The notes: generated from the letters alone by a model not told the origin. 64,000 nucleotides of DNA from Candidatus Methylomirabilis sp. (GCF_028716865.1 NZ_JAQUOY010000002.1:1-64000); one strand, 5' to 3'. Positions 35,801 through 45,654 are shown, counted from the first letter of the stretch. Program-made: numbers and translations.

Positions 35801-38007
35801 CCGCTGGCCAGCATGTGGTGTTGCTCAATCCTGATACGGTTGTCACCTCGGGCTGGTTAGAGCGGCTGCTCTCTCACGCGTCCGCTGGTGTCGGCGCGGT
35901 GGGGCCGGTTTCCGACTATGTGGCAGGGCTCCAGAAGTTTCACCTCTATCTGCCGGCCCATAGACCGGCCACGATGACGCTCGCTGAATTGGCTGACCTA
36001 TTAGGCGGGGTTAATCAGGGCAAGGCCGTCGAAACGAAGCTGCTGATCGGATTTTGCATGCTGGTACCTCGAAAGGTACTCGATGAGGTTGGGCTGCTGG
36101 ATGAGGATCTGTTCCTGGGAAACGACGACCTCGACCTGTCATGGCGATTGCGCCTGAGGGGCTATAGACTCCTTGTGGCCACCGATGCTTTTGTCCACCA
36201 TGAGGGCCAGGTCAGCTTCAAGTCGGAGGCAGAGACGAAGACGTCGCGGCTTGTTCAGGAAAGCACCGACCGGCTCTACGCCAATCTCGTGACCCATTAT
36301 GGGCCTGGCAATGTTCCAAGCCCCATGGAGCTTTGGGGGATCGACTGGTTCAAGCCGACTGCGGCAAGCTTTCGGGTTCGGGCGAAGGTCATGGAGGGGC
36401 AGCTTACGAGCATCATCATCCTGACCCACAATGGCCTTGAGCACACCCGGAAGTGTTTGGCGAGTATCGAGGCCCACACGCCAGAGTTGCATGAGCTTGT
36501 CATCGTCGATAACGGCTCAGACGATGGGACAATTGAGTACCTGCGTAGCTACATGGCTGCGCATGACAACGTGCGCGTCATCGCAAATCGGAGCAATCGA
36601 GGCTTCGCCGCCGGGAACAATCAGGGGTTGGCATTAGCTCGAGGCGACTATCTGTTGCTACTCAACAACGACACCATCGTCACTATAGGCTGGCTTCAGC
36701 GGATGCTGCAGGTGTTCCTAGCGCATCCTGACGTTGGTATCGTCGGGCCGATGTCCAATTATGTTTCGGGCCCCCAACTGGTCCGGGAGGTCTCCTACAA
36801 GGGCCCAGAGGGGCTTGAAGCTTTCGCTGTGAAGTGGGCTCAAGGCCACGACGGGCAAAGCGCCGAGGCGACCCGGGTGGTTGGCTTCTGCCTGCTGACG
36901 CGGAAGGAGGTCATTGCGCGCATCGGTGGGTTGGACGAGCAGTTCGGCAGCGGCAATTTTGAGGATGACGACTTCTGCATTCGGGCGTTTCAGGTCGGCT
37001 TTCGAGCGCGGATCGCGCTGGATGCCTTCATTCATCATACCGGAAGCCAGACGTTCAAATCCGCCAAGATCGATTACCGTCAAAGCCTCATGCGTAACTG
37101 GGAGCTGTTCAAGGCGAAGTGGGACATCCCTGCGGACGCCCCCTACGAAAAGGGATATCGCTTTCCGGCTCAGACAGCCAGGGAATCAAACCCGTCTATC
37201 CCGCTTCCGGATGTCGGCGCCGACCATTGGTGTGAGGACCAAAGCCACTGGTGGCAGGAGACCTGTGGTGAGCCTGTCGAACGCATTGATAAGGTTGTGA
37301 GCCAGGCTCAGCCAGCCGTGACAGGGGAGGCGCCGCTCAGTGTCGTCATCGTTTCCAACGGCCATGGGCTTGCCCCCCTGTGGCCGTCGCTTGTCCAGCA
37401 TGCGAAGCACCCGCTGGCAATTACCATTCTTCCATCACACGGAAACGGCAATGGCGCTGAGCCGGCGCATGAAGCGGTGTGCCCCGGCGGGTGGCGGATC
37501 GGCACAAGCAATCTCCCCACCGTCCGGCTGCTCAATCAGCTCCTGGAATCTGTTCACGACGATCCGGTGATTCTGCTCTCCAGTGACCTGATCCTTACGC
37601 CGGGGTGGCTTAAGCGCCTACTGGCGGCGTTCGACCGTGACCGGCGCATCGCCGTCGTTGGTCCAACGTTGAATCAAGGTCCAGCCACCCAGCGGGTCAA
37701 GGCTGACTACAAAGGGACCGGCAAAGCGCTTCGGCAGTTCGCTCTGCGCCGGGCGCACCGATACGGGGAGAAACTGGCGGAGGTGGACAACCTCGCCCCT
37801 TTCTGTACCATCTTCAAAGGCAGTACATGCCGCGCCGTCGAGCCGCTTCGCGAAGATCTGGACCTTTCGACCTCGCTACACGACTACTTTGCCAGACTCC
37901 GGCAGGCCGGCTGTACAGTGGCCGTAGCGCTGGATGCCTATGTGCATTACGAGCCGCCTGCCGATCTGCCCTCGAGGGGGCCTCGCCGAGCTGACGCCGA
38001 CCCTTGA
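32803..38007 (+). CDS. Giant multi-domain glycosyltransferase (GT2-GT4-TPR-GT2-GT2-GT2-like)
   Basis: The 1734-residue soluble protein chains several modules. A GT2 domain (about 5-215) has SVIVPCYKQAHFLHESVESV and LPLDSDDKL. A GT4 domain (about 282-690) has VHGFPPQRLAGTELYTYALA and EHYPCIVRECLHAG. TPR repeats (about 713-893) follow. Two more GT2 domains start near 926 and 1202, with NPDTVV and NNDTIV acidic motifs. A final GT2-like part from about 1512 lacks a clear DxD (SSDLIL). It could add several sugars in sequence. The first domain is A+T-rich and the rest G+C-rich, suggesting fusion of pieces of different origin. ATG 32803 is preferred over TTG 32791. Confidence 0.88.
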   Translation: MSTRPTVSVIVPCYKQAHFLHESVESVVAQSFRDWECIVVNDGSPDDASKIVHDLIRTYSNCNIRLVEKENGGLSDARNAGVLASRGNFILPLDSDDKLMPECIEQMISLLMKESDISIVYSDRQDFGIVERYVAAAEFDFCRLTQQNLPNYCSLYRRRVWDDVGGYDTRMDSYEDWNFWIAACKRGHRAKRIPRALFHYRVKAQSMYTDALKKDKQLKAQIVLNHPELYSIQTVHAAQQSVVGKTVARQASAAQSDSRQISLQRREESEDTSQSSRPGERMRLLLVVHGFPPQRLAGTELYTYALAQELRSRGHDVCVLYPDYSGGSEEGTIVEERYEGLEVARIHVRPADLISQFNNERLLPPLRQYVSRLRPDLVHIQHLIGVSAAAVQVFREQGLPSVMTMHDGWLICEQCHFLQPHGVYCKDGPETVDKCVQCLVGRYGLTLQSEQTPKIFYTLALRRQCLEQTVRSIDTIIVPSKFMRQMLSRHRFEHPRVTLSPLGLPTFDVLPWIPRTDRLRFTFLGNICFTKGVDLAIHAFNRIDPKTARLDLYGQVQDPAYFRRVMTEIEPRHQVTYHGAYSPADLARILADTDVAVIPSRSEHYPCIVRECLHAGVPVITSNVGGIPEIIQDGENGLLFEAGDSDDLAKKLRVFVSDPNRVTTFRRSVRSVSTIRENADQLEIIYRDALTRRSCAETGKVTGAQTSRVDISAWLRRADECAAREDWASAHDALREAHDQAQDDPQIIVALGNVALRLGNVEAARREFVKATVLAPDYAPAHGNLAAVLLRLGCAEEAEASARRALALNPHDTDVLKVLARVCLDSERYTEAVQAYSTILQENPNDVETLLVVGNCYAEAGRPEDAKRFYQRVLQLNSGNTVAAENLAAISGNRDASDSVTLRADRLSKDPETLSGARSISHEPLVSIVIVTYNSVRTIRACLESVFSSTRSPLELIVVDNASTDATRAVLAEYQGRITVLVNAENAGFSRGCNQGIRASAGQHVVLLNPDTVVTSGWLERLLSHASAGVGAVGPVSDYVAGLQKFHLYLPAHRPATMTLAELADLLGGVNQGKAVETKLLIGFCMLVPRKVLDEVGLLDEDLFLGNDDLDLSWRLRLRGYRLLVATDAFVHHEGQVSFKSEAETKTSRLVQESTDRLYANLVTHYGPGNVPSPMELWGIDWFKPTAASFRVRAKVMEGQLTSIIILTHNGLEHTRKCLASIEAHTPELHELVIVDNGSDDGTIEYLRSYMAAHDNVRVIANRSNRGFAAGNNQGLALARGDYLLLLNNDTIVTIGWLQRMLQVFLAHPDVGIVGPMSNYVSGPQLVREVSYKGPEGLEAFAVKWAQGHDGQSAEATRVVGFCLLTRKEVIARIGGLDEQFGSGNFEDDDFCIRAFQVGFRARIALDAFIHHTGSQTFKSAKIDYRQSLMRNWELFKAKWDIPADAPYEKGYRFPAQTARESNPSIPLPDVGADHWCEDQSHWWQETCGEPVERIDKVVSQAQPAVTGEAPLSVVIVSNGHGLAPLWPSLVQHAKHPLAITILPSHGNGNGAEPAHEAVCPGGWRIGTSNLPTVRLLNQLLESVHDDPVILLSSDLILTPGWLKRLLAAFDRDRRIAVVGPTLNQGPATQRVKADYKGTGKALRQFALRRAHRYGEKLAEVDNLAPFCTIFKGSTCRAVEPLREDLDLSTSLHDYFARLRQAGCTVAVALDAYVHYEPPADLPSRGPRRADADP

Positions 38008-38219
38008 CGCGCTTGCCACGATGGCTACCAGGTACTCCGCTAGAAGTCAAGGTCTGCACGTAAGCGATACCGCTTAATGATTTGTCGAGACCGACCGATA
38101 ATATCCTGTGTGCGCGAGAGGGAGGGTAATCCGGGACCGCGAGATGGGCTCCTGGCGACTCGAAACGTGCTGAGAATATGGGTGATCTGTAGATTACCAA
38201 ACCGGTTCAAGGAGAGATC

Positions 38220-39104
38220 ATGAGCCGCTCAACCATCGTGTTCGATACGGCTGAAGGAGAGTTGAACGAGATCGCGGGTCGTATTCGAGAGGTCTCCGCG
38301 ATGATGCCTCAGCTTGTGATGGAGATCATTCGGATTGTCAACGATCCGCGATCGTCGGCGATCGAGTTGCAGGTCGCGGTCGAACGCGACCCCTCGTTGG
38401 CTGCGCGCCTGCTACGAACGGCGAACTCAGCCGCCTATGGCCTGCGCCGGCAAGTCGGCACCGTACGTGATGCGATCATCTACCTGGGGTACAATGAAGT
38501 CAAGAATCTCGCCGCTACCGCGTCCCTCGCTGACATCTTCAAGGCGGACGCCACGGTTGGCTGTTATAGTCGGAAGGGCCTCTGGCGACATCTGGTTTCT
38601 GTGGCGGTTGCGTCCCGTTTTGTGGCATCGCGTTGTGGCGTCCGGCGGTATGAGGAGGCCTACATGGCCGGTCTATTGCACGATTTTGGCCTCATTCTAA
38701 TGGATCAGTTTGTACATAAGGCCTTCAACGACATCGTGAGGGTGGTCTCGACCGGCAGACCGCTTTGCGAATGTGAGCGGCAGAGGCTGGGATTTGACCA
38801 CACGCAACTTGGCGAACGGGTGGCCTGTCATTGGAACCTTCCCGCTTCAACGATGGCAGCCATCCGATATCATCACCGCGCCGATGTCTGTGAAGGCGAC
38901 AGTCGGCCGATCGCGCAAGCTGTTGAGATCGCGGACTTCCTGTGTTCTGCGAAACAGCGGAGCGCTATCGGCATCGGCAGGGTCGATTCCCCCAGCGGTT
39001 CCATCTTTGCCGCCCTGTCGATCGATCGCCAGGGGTATACGGTCCTTTGGGACGATCTCGATCGGGAGTTGGCAAAGGCCGATGTGCTGATGGGACTGGA
39101 ATAA
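38220..39104 (+). CDS. HDOD domain signalling protein (2)
   Basis: The 294-residue protein matches the HDOD family: MMPQLVMEIIRIVNDPRSSA, DPSLAARLLRTANSAAYGL, IYLGYNEVKNLAATA and AGLLHDFGLILMDQF. GGAGAG lies before the ATG. A 212-base spacer without recognised signals separates it from the giant glycosyltransferase. It starts a signalling group with an Hpt protein and a hybrid kinase. Compared with the HDOD protein at 7162 it is clearly a different member of the family. Confidence 0.86.
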   Translation: MSRSTIVFDTAEGELNEIAGRIREVSAMMPQLVMEIIRIVNDPRSSAIELQVAVERDPSLAARLLRTANSAAYGLRRQVGTVRDAIIYLGYNEVKNLAATASLADIFKADATVGCYSRKGLWRHLVSVAVASRFVASRCGVRRYEEAYMAGLLHDFGLILMDQFVHKAFNDIVRVVSTGRPLCECERQRLGFDHTQLGERVACHWNLPASTMAAIRYHHRADVCEGDSRPIAQAVEIADFLCSAKQRSAIGIGRVDSPSGSIFAALSIDRQGYTVLWDDLDRELAKADVLMGLE

Positions 39105-39119
39105 GCTCGGCGACACCTC

Positions 39120-40061
39120 ATGACGGACCAACTCCTCCTATCCGAACAGTTAGACCGTTTCTTCGGTCCAGAGAAGGAGAGATCAGAGGCTCGACCAGGA
39201 TGGGATCTGGTATGCGTATTGGAGGCGAGAATTATACAACTGGAGCGACAGCAGCAGGTCTTTGAGGAGGAACACCGACGAATTGTCGCCCAGCATTTGG
39301 AGACCTCTGATGCGCTCCTCACGGAACAGCAAAGCGCTCTTGCGCGTCTGGAGCAGGAGGTAGCCGCTCGGACCCGAGCGTGGAAGGAGCGCGCCGTCAT
39401 CCTTGAGCAGGCAAAGGCAGTATCAGAGGCCCAGAGTCTGGCGATACGGCAACGTCTCCTGGCCTTCGCTTATGCAGCCGACGCGCAGATGAAGGTAATC
39501 CTGGAGGCGGTGGGTGCGATGGGTAGGGGGATCCACGCTCAGGAGGGGCGTGAAGCGTTGGAATCCATCCGATTCTCGGCTGCCGCTCTGCTGAGCCTTA
39601 TTGATACTTGCTGCGGTCGAGGTATGCAGAGAATGGCCGGTGAGGATGCCTGCAGAACGGGTGAGCACGGTGACGACACGGCTACTCTATGTCAGGTTGA
39701 CGGATCTCAGACGGATTCAGGCGGCCCCTTCGATCGTGCCGTGGCCTTGACCCGTGCGGGTGGTGACGCAGTCCTCCTCCAGGAATTAGCAACACTGTTC
39801 TTGACCGATGGTCCGAAGCACCTGCTAGAGGTAAAGGTCGCTCTCACCAGGGGGGATGGGCCTGCCCTCAGCCGGGCGGCCCACACACTCAAGGGCGCGG
39901 CCGAATTATTCGGCGCAGTGGCGGTGATACGGGCAGCCTCTGAGCTGGAAGGACTGAGACGGGCCGGTGATCTCGCACGAGCGGAGAGGGTGTGCGCTGA
40001 TCTGGAGGCAGCCTTCACCCGACTGCTGACTGCCCTGACAGCGTTCGTGCGGGAGGGGTGA
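39120..40061 (+). CDS. Histidine phosphotransfer (Hpt) protein with coiled-coil N-terminus
   Basis: The 313-residue protein has a long helical stretch (about 33-110; LEARIIQLERQQQVFEEEHR). The C-terminal Hpt domain (about 205-310) carries the phosphorylatable His255 in AAHTLKGAAELFGA. It lies 15 bases after the HDOD gene and 13 bases before a hybrid kinase whose three receivers are natural partners. The protein probably relays phosphate from that kinase to another regulator, such as the one at 42889. Confidence 0.82.
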   Translation: MTDQLLLSEQLDRFFGPEKERSEARPGWDLVCVLEARIIQLERQQQVFEEEHRRIVAQHLETSDALLTEQQSALARLEQEVAARTRAWKERAVILEQAKAVSEAQSLAIRQRLLAFAYAADAQMKVILEAVGAMGRGIHAQEGREALESIRFSAAALLSLIDTCCGRGMQRMAGEDACRTGEHGDDTATLCQVDGSQTDSGGPFDRAVALTRAGGDAVLLQELATLFLTDGPKHLLEVKVALTRGDGPALSRAAHTLKGAAELFGAVAVIRAASELEGLRRAGDLARAERVCADLEAAFTRLLTALTAFVREG

Positions 40062-40074
40062 GAGGGGGCGTGCC

Positions 40075-42792
40075 ATGATTCGTTTTCAATGCCCAACCGC
40101 ACTCGTTGTCAATGATGGCCCTACTCAATTGCGGCTGGTGGCCGCCCTCCTGGAACAGGAGGGCATAAGGGTCCGTTCTTTTGTCAGTGCCGAGGAGGCG
40201 CTTCGTTCCCTGGTCGATCACGGTCCGGTCGATCTGATCGTCACCGACCTATATATGCCCGGCATCGATGGGTGGCGGTTCTGTCGGCTGCTTCGGTCCC
40301 CCGAGTATGCGGCCTTCAACGCGATCCCGATTCTCGTCATTTCCTGGACCTACGCCGGAGTAGATGCCCGACTCATTAGCGTCGACCTGGGCGCCAATGC
40401 TTTCCTCTCCGCCCCCTTCGATCCGTCGAGCTTCCGGTCTGCCGTACGGGATCTGTTGAATGGTCGAACGCCGGTCATCCCCTTGACGGTCCTGATCGTC
40501 GAAGATAATCCGCTCCAGTCCGAGGTACTGAAGCAGGCCTTTGAGGCCCAGCGGTACATCGTCCATGTCGCGAAGACCGGTGAGCAGGGGCGGTTCCTCT
40601 TCAGGACATCTACGCCACAGGTCGTGATCCTCGACGACCGCCTGCCCGACACGATGGGCATCGAACTCCTGTGCGAATTCAAACAGCAGGAGGCGCCGAC
40701 CGTCATCATCATGATGACCAGCAATCCCACGCCGGCCCTGGCCCTTGAATTCATCCAGAAGGGGGCCGATGCGTATGCACACAAGCCGTTTGAACCGGGC
40801 TATCTTGTCGAACTCTGTGAGAAGGCGCGACGCGAGCGGTCCTTGCTCTGGGTCAGGGACCTGTTGGAGATTCGCACCAAGGCCCTGCGTGAATCCGAAG
40901 CCCGATACGCGGTCGCCGTCGATGGGGTGAACGATGGACTGTGGGATTGGAATCTGGAAACCGACGAGGTCTACTGCTCCGCCCGTACCATGGCGATGGT
41001 CGGCCTACCAGCGCAGGAGGCGCATCTTCCGATGGCAACATGGTGGGCAAGAGTCCATCCGGAGGATCGCGACGAGGCCACAGCAGAGCTTCAGTCACAC
41101 CTTGGCGGGTTTACCGTCCATTATCAGGCTGAGTATCGGGTGCGGCATGAGGATGGCTCGTATATATGGATCTTTGATCGGGGCATGGCGCCGCACGATG
41201 GGCTTCTGAAGCCCAGACGGATGGCCGGTTCCCACACCGACATCACCAAGCGGAAGCGGGTGGAGGTTGCTCACCGGATGCTCACGACGGCGATCGAACA
41301 GGCAGCCGAGGCGATCATGATTACCGATACGGCGGGAGCAATCGAGTATGTCAATCCGGCCTTTGAGCAAGTGACCGGCTATTCGAGGCCGGAGGCGCTG
41401 GGGCAGAACCCACGACTGCTGAAGAGCGGTAAACAGCAGGAGGATCACTACAGTGAGATGTGGGAGACGCTCACGCGCGGCGAGGTCTGGAACGGCCGTC
41501 TTACGAATCGACGCAAGGATGGGACGCTCATTGAGGTGAAGGAAACGATCGCTCCGGTCCGGGATGCTGCTGGTCGCATCATCAACTATGTGGCCGTTCT
41601 GCAGGACGTCACGCAAGAGGCAAAGATCGAAGCTCAAATGCGCCAGGCGCAGAAGATGGAGGCGATTGGCGAACTGGCCGCCGGGGTTGGCCACGATTTC
41701 AACAACCTGCTGGCCGCCATCCTGGGCTCTGCTACTCTTCTCAAGATGGGAGCGGAACCGGGGGATTCGGTGTTTCGCGCTGCCGATGTTATTCAGCAGG
41801 CCGCCGATCGGGCTGCGCGATTGACGAGCCAGCTCTTAGGCTTTGCGAAGCGAGGGAAGCACCAGCATATCACGGTAGATCTGCATCAAGCCATTCGGGA
41901 GGTCGTCTCGTTCTTGAGTCAAACCATCGACAAGCGAATCACTATTACTCATCAGTTCAAGGCTGAGCAGGCGACGGTGATGGGTGATCCGGATCAGATC
42001 CAGCAGGTCCTGCTCAACATCGCCATCAACGCCCGCGATGCCATGACAGATGGGGGGGAGCTTTACTTCGAGAGCGACGTTGTCGAACTCGATGCGGAAT
42101 ACTGCCGATGGCATACGGGTGCGGTACCCGGTCTTTATGTCATGGTCGCCATCACCGATACCGGTCACGGCATCCCCCGAGAGACCCAGGACCGGATCTT
42201 CGAGCCGTTCTTTACCACGAAGGAACAAGGGAAGGGGATCGGGATGGGGTTGGCGATGGTCTATGGGATTGTCAAGAACCACGGCGGTTCGATCCGGCTG
42301 TACAGTGAGGTCGGACAGGGGACCACCTTTAAGGTGTATCTCCCACTGGTTGCTGCCGCGATGCCACACCCTGCCGATACGAGACCGCTCGAACCCATTG
42401 TCGGTCAGGGTCGCATCCTCCTCGTTGATGACGATCAGCTCGTACGGGAATCCTCTACCGACTTGCTGCAGCACCTTGGCTATGAGGTTGTGATTGCCGA
42501 GGATGGTCAGCAGGCCGTGACCTACTATCGTGAGCATGGCTGCGAGATCGATCTTGTCCTCCTTGACCTCGTGATGCCGAGGCTCGGAGGACGCGAGACC
42601 TTTCATGCCCTCAAAGCGATCAATCCGTCGATCAAGGTCATCATCTCAACCGGCTATGGGCATAATGAGGCGGTACAAGCGCTGCTTGATGAGGGGGTGG
42701 TCGGTTTTGTGCCGAAGCCGTATTACCTTCGTACCCTCTCGGAGATGCTGGCCAGGGTGTTAGGGGAAAGGCAAAGCGATTATGGGTTTTAG
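40075..42792 (+). CDS. Hybrid sensor histidine kinase (REC-REC-PAS-PAS-HisKA-HATPase-REC)
   Basis: The 905-residue cytoplasmic kinase has no membrane segment. Receivers sit at about 8-125 (Asp58 in [11 protein letters not shown]) and 140-258 (Asp187 in VILDDRLPD). Two PAS domains (about 280-400 and 405-520) precede the dimerization helix with His540 in [13 protein letters not shown]. The ATPase core has [16 protein letters not shown] and [11 protein letters not shown]-terminal receiver has Asp831 in [11 protein letters not shown]. It is likely to autophosphorylate in response to a PAS-sensed signal and pass phosphate through its receivers to the adjacent Hpt protein. The target pathway is unknown. 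Confidence 0.93.
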   Translation: MIRFQCPTALVVNDGPTQLRLVAALLEQEGIRVRSFVSAEEALRSLVDHGPVDLIVTDLYMPGIDGWRFCRLLRSPEYAAFNAIPILVISWTYAGVDARLISVDLGANAFLSAPFDPSSFRSAVRDLLNGRTPVIPLTVLIVEDNPLQSEVLKQAFEAQRYIVHVAKTGEQGRFLFRTSTPQVVILDDRLPDTMGIELLCEFKQQEAPTVIIMMTSNPTPALALEFIQKGADAYAHKPFEPGYLVELCEKARRERSLLWVRDLLEIRTKALRESEARYAVAVDGVNDGLWDWNLETDEVYCSARTMAMVGLPAQEAHLPMATWWARVHPEDRDEATAELQSHLGGFTVHYQAEYRVRHEDGSYIWIFDRGMAPHDGLLKPRRMAGSHTDITKRKRVEVAHRMLTTAIEQAAEAIMITDTAGAIEYVNPAFEQVTGYSRPEALGQNPRLLKSGKQQEDHYSEMWETLTRGEVWNGRLTNRRKDGTLIEVKETIAPVRDAAGRIINYVAVLQDVTQEAKIEAQMRQAQKMEAIGELAAGVGHDFNNLLAAILGSATLLKMGAEPGDSVFRAADVIQQAADRAARLTSQLLGFAKRGKHQHITVDLHQAIREVVSFLSQTIDKRITITHQFKAEQATVMGDPDQIQQVLLNIAINARDAMTDGGELYFESDVVELDAEYCRWHTGAVPGLYVMVAITDTGHGIPRETQDRIFEPFFTTKEQGKGIGMGLAMVYGIVKNHGGSIRLYSEVGQGTTFKVYLPLVAAAMPHPADTRPLEPIVGQGRILLVDDDQLVRESSTDLLQHLGYEVVIAEDGQQAVTYYREHGCEIDLVLLDLVMPRLGGRETFHALKAINPSIKVIISTGYGHNEAVQALLDEGVVGFVPKPYYLRTLSEMLARVLGERQSDYGF

Positions 42793-42888
42793 GCCGCTGA
42801 TCAAACCATCCGGCAGATCGCGATCCTTGCCGATATCACTGAATATAAATAGGGTGATGTGGCCATTCGGCAGGCCAGGGATACTGCC

Positions 42889-43524
42889 ATGCGGATCCTG
42901 ATTGCCGAAGACAGCCTCGTATCGCGTCGCCTGTTAGAAGCTACGCTCAAGCGATGGGGGCACGAGGTGATCACAACCTCTGATGGCTCCGAGGCCTGGC
43001 AGGTATTAGAGGCAAGTGAGGCGCCCCCACTCGCGATTCTCGATTGGGTGATGCCGAAAATGGATGGTCCTGAGCTTTGCCGGAGGATCCGTCAGACGCA
43101 AGAGATCTCCTCCATGTATGTCATCCTGCTCACGGCCAAAGGAATACGTGAGGATATCGTGGCGGGACTCGATGCAGGGGCCGATGACTATCTGATCAAG
43201 CCGTTCGATCCCGAGGAATTGCGGGCCAGGGTTGATGTGGGGCGTCGCATTGTCGAGTTGCAGCGGAGCTTGGCGGATCGCGTCAATGAACTGGAAGAGG
43301 CCCTGTCACAAGTGAGAAGTCTCCGTGGTCTCCTGCCGATCTGTGCCTATTGCAAGAAGATCCGGGATGACAAGAGTTACTGGCAGGAGGTTGAAGGATA
43401 CATCAGCAGGCACTCCGAGGCGCAATTCAGCCACCATATCTGCCCGAGTTGCTATGAGAAGTGTGTGAAGCCTGAGCTTGAACGGATAGAAAGCTGGCAA
43501 GAAACTGGAACTGCCCTTCGCTAA
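42889..43524 (+). CDS. Response regulator with C-terminal cysteine-rich domain
   Basis: The 211-residue protein has a receiver domain (1-120; AEDSLVSRRLLE, ILDWVMPKMDG, LIKPFDPEEL) and a short coiled linker. The C-terminal module has LLPICAYCKKIRDD, YWQEVEGYI and HHICPSCYEKC. This cysteine/histidine module is found at the end of many sensory proteins and looks like a small metal-binding fold of unknown role. ATG 42889 places the receiver at its usual start; GTG 42859 would add ten residues. It probably receives phosphate from the hybrid kinase or Hpt protein just upstream. Confidence 0.85.
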   Translation: MRILIAEDSLVSRRLLEATLKRWGHEVITTSDGSEAWQVLEASEAPPLAILDWVMPKMDGPELCRRIRQTQEISSMYVILLTAKGIREDIVAGLDAGADDYLIKPFDPEELRARVDVGRRIVELQRSLADRVNELEEALSQVRSLRGLLPICAYCKKIRDDKSYWQEVEGYISRHSEAQFSHHICPSCYEKCVKPELERIESWQETGTALR

Positions 43525-43591
43525 GGTCGTTACCTCGCACGTCGGATCCTCACCCCCCCTCGCCCCGCACGTCGCACGTCGATGGAAGATC

Positions 43592-43678
43592 GTAATTGCT
43601 TAGGTGTTTAGGCTGAAGACCGAAGGCTGAAGTATCCTAAAAGCCTTTAGCCTTCAATCTATCTACCTGAGTCGTTTC
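43592..43678. repeat. Dispersed intergenic palindrome, family 1, copy D
   Basis: CGTAATTGCTTAGGTG on the left and TACCTGAGTCGTTTC on the right bound internal GGCTGAAGACCGAAGGCTG and GCCTTTAGCCTTCAAT. The layout equals copies A-C. It lies in the 249-base spacer before the glycosyltransferase-TPR gene, next to a duplicated CGCACGTCG word at about 43535-43580. Confidence 0.7.
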
Positions 43679-43773
43679 AAAAAACCGCTCATGCCTCAAT
43701 CCTCTGGCGCCGATAGAAGTACAAGAAGTTAAACGCGGCGCATGATCAGGAGAATGGGACGAGGGAGCGGTCG

Positions 43774-45654
43774 ATGAGACGCAATAAGCAAAAGGGGGCT
43801 CACCTACAGGTTGCGAGGCGATCGACCCTTTCCCTCTGCATGATCGTTAAGAATGAGGAGGCGAATCTCGGCCGCTGCCTGGAGAGCGTCACGGGGGTCG
43901 CCGACGAGATCATCGTTGTCGATACCGGCTCGACCGATCGAACCGTCGAGATCGCGCGGCAGCATGGGGCCAAGATCTTCTCGCATCAGTGGAGCGACGA
44001 CTTCGCCGCCGCGCGAAACGTTTCACTGCGATCTGCTACCTCCGACTGGATCCTGGTGCTGGATGCGGATGAGGCCTTGGCCAAGGAGGACCGAGGTTGC
44101 CTCCGTGCCCTTTTGCGCCAGGACGGTCCGACCGCCTATCTGCTGAATATCGTAAGCCCCGTGAACGACCGGCGATCGAGTCACGCCGTCATCAACGCCT
44201 TTCCGCGCCTGTTCAGGAACCGTCCGGAGATCCGATTTGAGGGGCGATGCCACGAGCAGGTCACACCGTCGATCGCCCGGGTCGGTGGGACCGTGAGCCC
44301 CTCTGAAATCCAGGTGCATCACCGAGGGTACCACGGCCTCTGGGTTGACCTCTCCGCCAAGCGACAGCGTAACGTCCGCCTTTTACGCCAGCAACTCGCT
44401 GATCACCCCGAGGATCCCTTAGCCCACTTCCATCTGGGCGAGGTCTATGGCCTGGAGGGGAGGATTGATGAGGCGATTGTCTGCTATCGGGCCGCCCTAT
44501 CGCTCCCAGGCCTACCACCCACCAACCGGTCTGTAGCCCGGCGAAGCCTGGCCGCCTGCCTGCTCAACCGGCAGCAGTTCGAGGAAGCATGGCAGGAGTG
44601 CTGCCTCGCGCTCAAGGAGGACTCAGGCTACGCGATGCCGCATCTGACCGGAGCGATCGCCCTCGGGAAACTTGGGCGGTACGAGGCCGCCATCCAGCAG
44701 ATCGACCTATATCTGGCGAAAGCCGACCGACCAGGGCGAGGCATTCATGGCGTCCTGGGCTATGAGCCGAACCAGGCCTATGCCTGGTCGTTCAAGGGCA
44801 ACTGTCTCTTTGCGCTGAAGGAGGTCAATCGGGCGCTGGACTGTTATAGGACCGCCCTCTCCTTCGACCAGGATTCGCCGGATGGTCACCTTGGGGTGGG
44901 AAAGATTCACCGACTCCAGGGGCGAGCCCAGGAGGCAGCAGTGGCGCTTGAGAAGGCCGCCGCGCTGTTCGAGCAGATGCCGCAAGGGCACCTCACCCTC
45001 GCCGAGACCTACGCCGAGCTCGGGAGATGGGCGGAGGCGATCACGGCATGCGAGCGATTCCTTCAAGCCTGTCCAGAGGATAACGGGGGATTAGAGTTAC
45101 AGGCGCAGGCTCTGCTGAAACTGGACCGCCCGGCTGAGGCCGAGGTGATCTACCGCCGCCTCGTAAATCGAGCGCCATCCGGTATGGCCTACTTCGCCCT
45201 CGCGTGCCTCGCCGATGCCCGTAGCGACCGCCAGGAGGCGACCGCCCTATGTCGCAAGGCATGGGAGCTGGAGCGGACCGACGCCCGCATCCCGTTCCTG
45301 TTGAGTTGTTGCCTGATCGAGGCCGGCGAGTACAGGAAGGCGCTGGCCGCCCTGCTGGAGGCCGAGCGTCTTGCGCCAGGGACGCCGGAAATTGCAGCGC
45401 GCCTGAAGCTGCTAGGACGGCTGCTGGAAGTAGGGGCGTCACTTGCTGCGCCGAGTGCGGATGACGAAGCACAAAATCCCCCCATCCCCCCTTTACAAAA
45501 GGGGGGACATACGCCTCTGACCCCCCCCTTTACAAAAGGGGGAGGCGGAGGGATTTGTCGTGTGGGACGCGATGTGCGAGCATCTAGCCCCAGACACCCG
45601 ACACCCTATATCCTACATCATATGGCTGAGGATGGTCGCGCTCCGCCCCCCTGA
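43774..45654 (+). CDS. Glycosyltransferase family 2 with TPR repeats, upstream of flagellin
   Basis: The 626-residue protein has a GT2 domain (about 16-210; LSLCMIVKNEEANLGRCLES, VVDTGSTDRTVEIA, LVLDADEA) and a long TPR array (about 215-550). This GT2-TPR layout resembles O-linked glycosyltransferases acting on proteins. Its position 112 bases before fliC suggests flagellin as acceptor, which is inference. Residues from about 568 to the end are encoded by an intergenic-type repeat (CCCCCCTTTACAAAAGGGGG twice), so the natural C-terminus has probably been replaced by read-through sequence. Confidence 0.85.
   Translation: MRRNKQKGAHLQVARRSTLSLCMIVKNEEANLGRCLESVTGVADEIIVVDTGSTDRTVEIARQHGAKIFSHQWSDDFAAARNVSLRSATSDWILVLDADEALAKEDRGCLRALLRQDGPTAYLLNIVSPVNDRRSSHAVINAFPRLFRNRPEIRFEGRCHEQVTPSIARVGGTVSPSEIQVHHRGYHGLWVDLSAKRQRNVRLLRQQLADHPEDPLAHFHLGEVYGLEGRIDEAIVCYRAALSLPGLPPTNRSVARRSLAACLLNRQQFEEAWQECCLALKEDSGYAMPHLTGAIALGKLGRYEAAIQQIDLYLAKADRPGRGIHGVLGYEPNQAYAWSFKGNCLFALKEVNRALDCYRTALSFDQDSPDGHLGVGKIHRLQGRAQEAAVALEKAAALFEQMPQGHLTLAETYAELGRWAEAITACERFLQACPEDNGGLELQAQALLKLDRPAEAEVIYRRLVNRAPSGMAYFALACLADARSDRQEATALCRKAWELERTDARIPFLLSCCLIEAGEYRKALAALLEAERLAPGTPEIAARLKLLGRLLEVGASLAAPSADDEAQNPPIPPLQKGGHTPLTPPFTKGGGGGICRVGRDVRASSPRHPTPYILHHMAEDGRAPPP
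45476..45560. repeat. CCCCCCTTTACAAAAGGGGG double repeat inside a coding frame
   Basis: Two copies of a near-palindrome (45486-45506 and 45521-45542) are flanked by AAATCCCC on the left and GGGATTTG on the right, so the whole unit is an imperfect inverted repeat. Similar CCCTTTA-type elements occur between genes in many bacteria. Here it lies within the last tenth of the glycosyltransferase-TPR reading frame. Confidence 0.75.

Noticed and set aside
45486-45542. CRISPR-like direct repeats
   Set aside because: Only two near-palindromic units with one 14-base gap and no spacer array or cas genes; this is a dispersed repeat.
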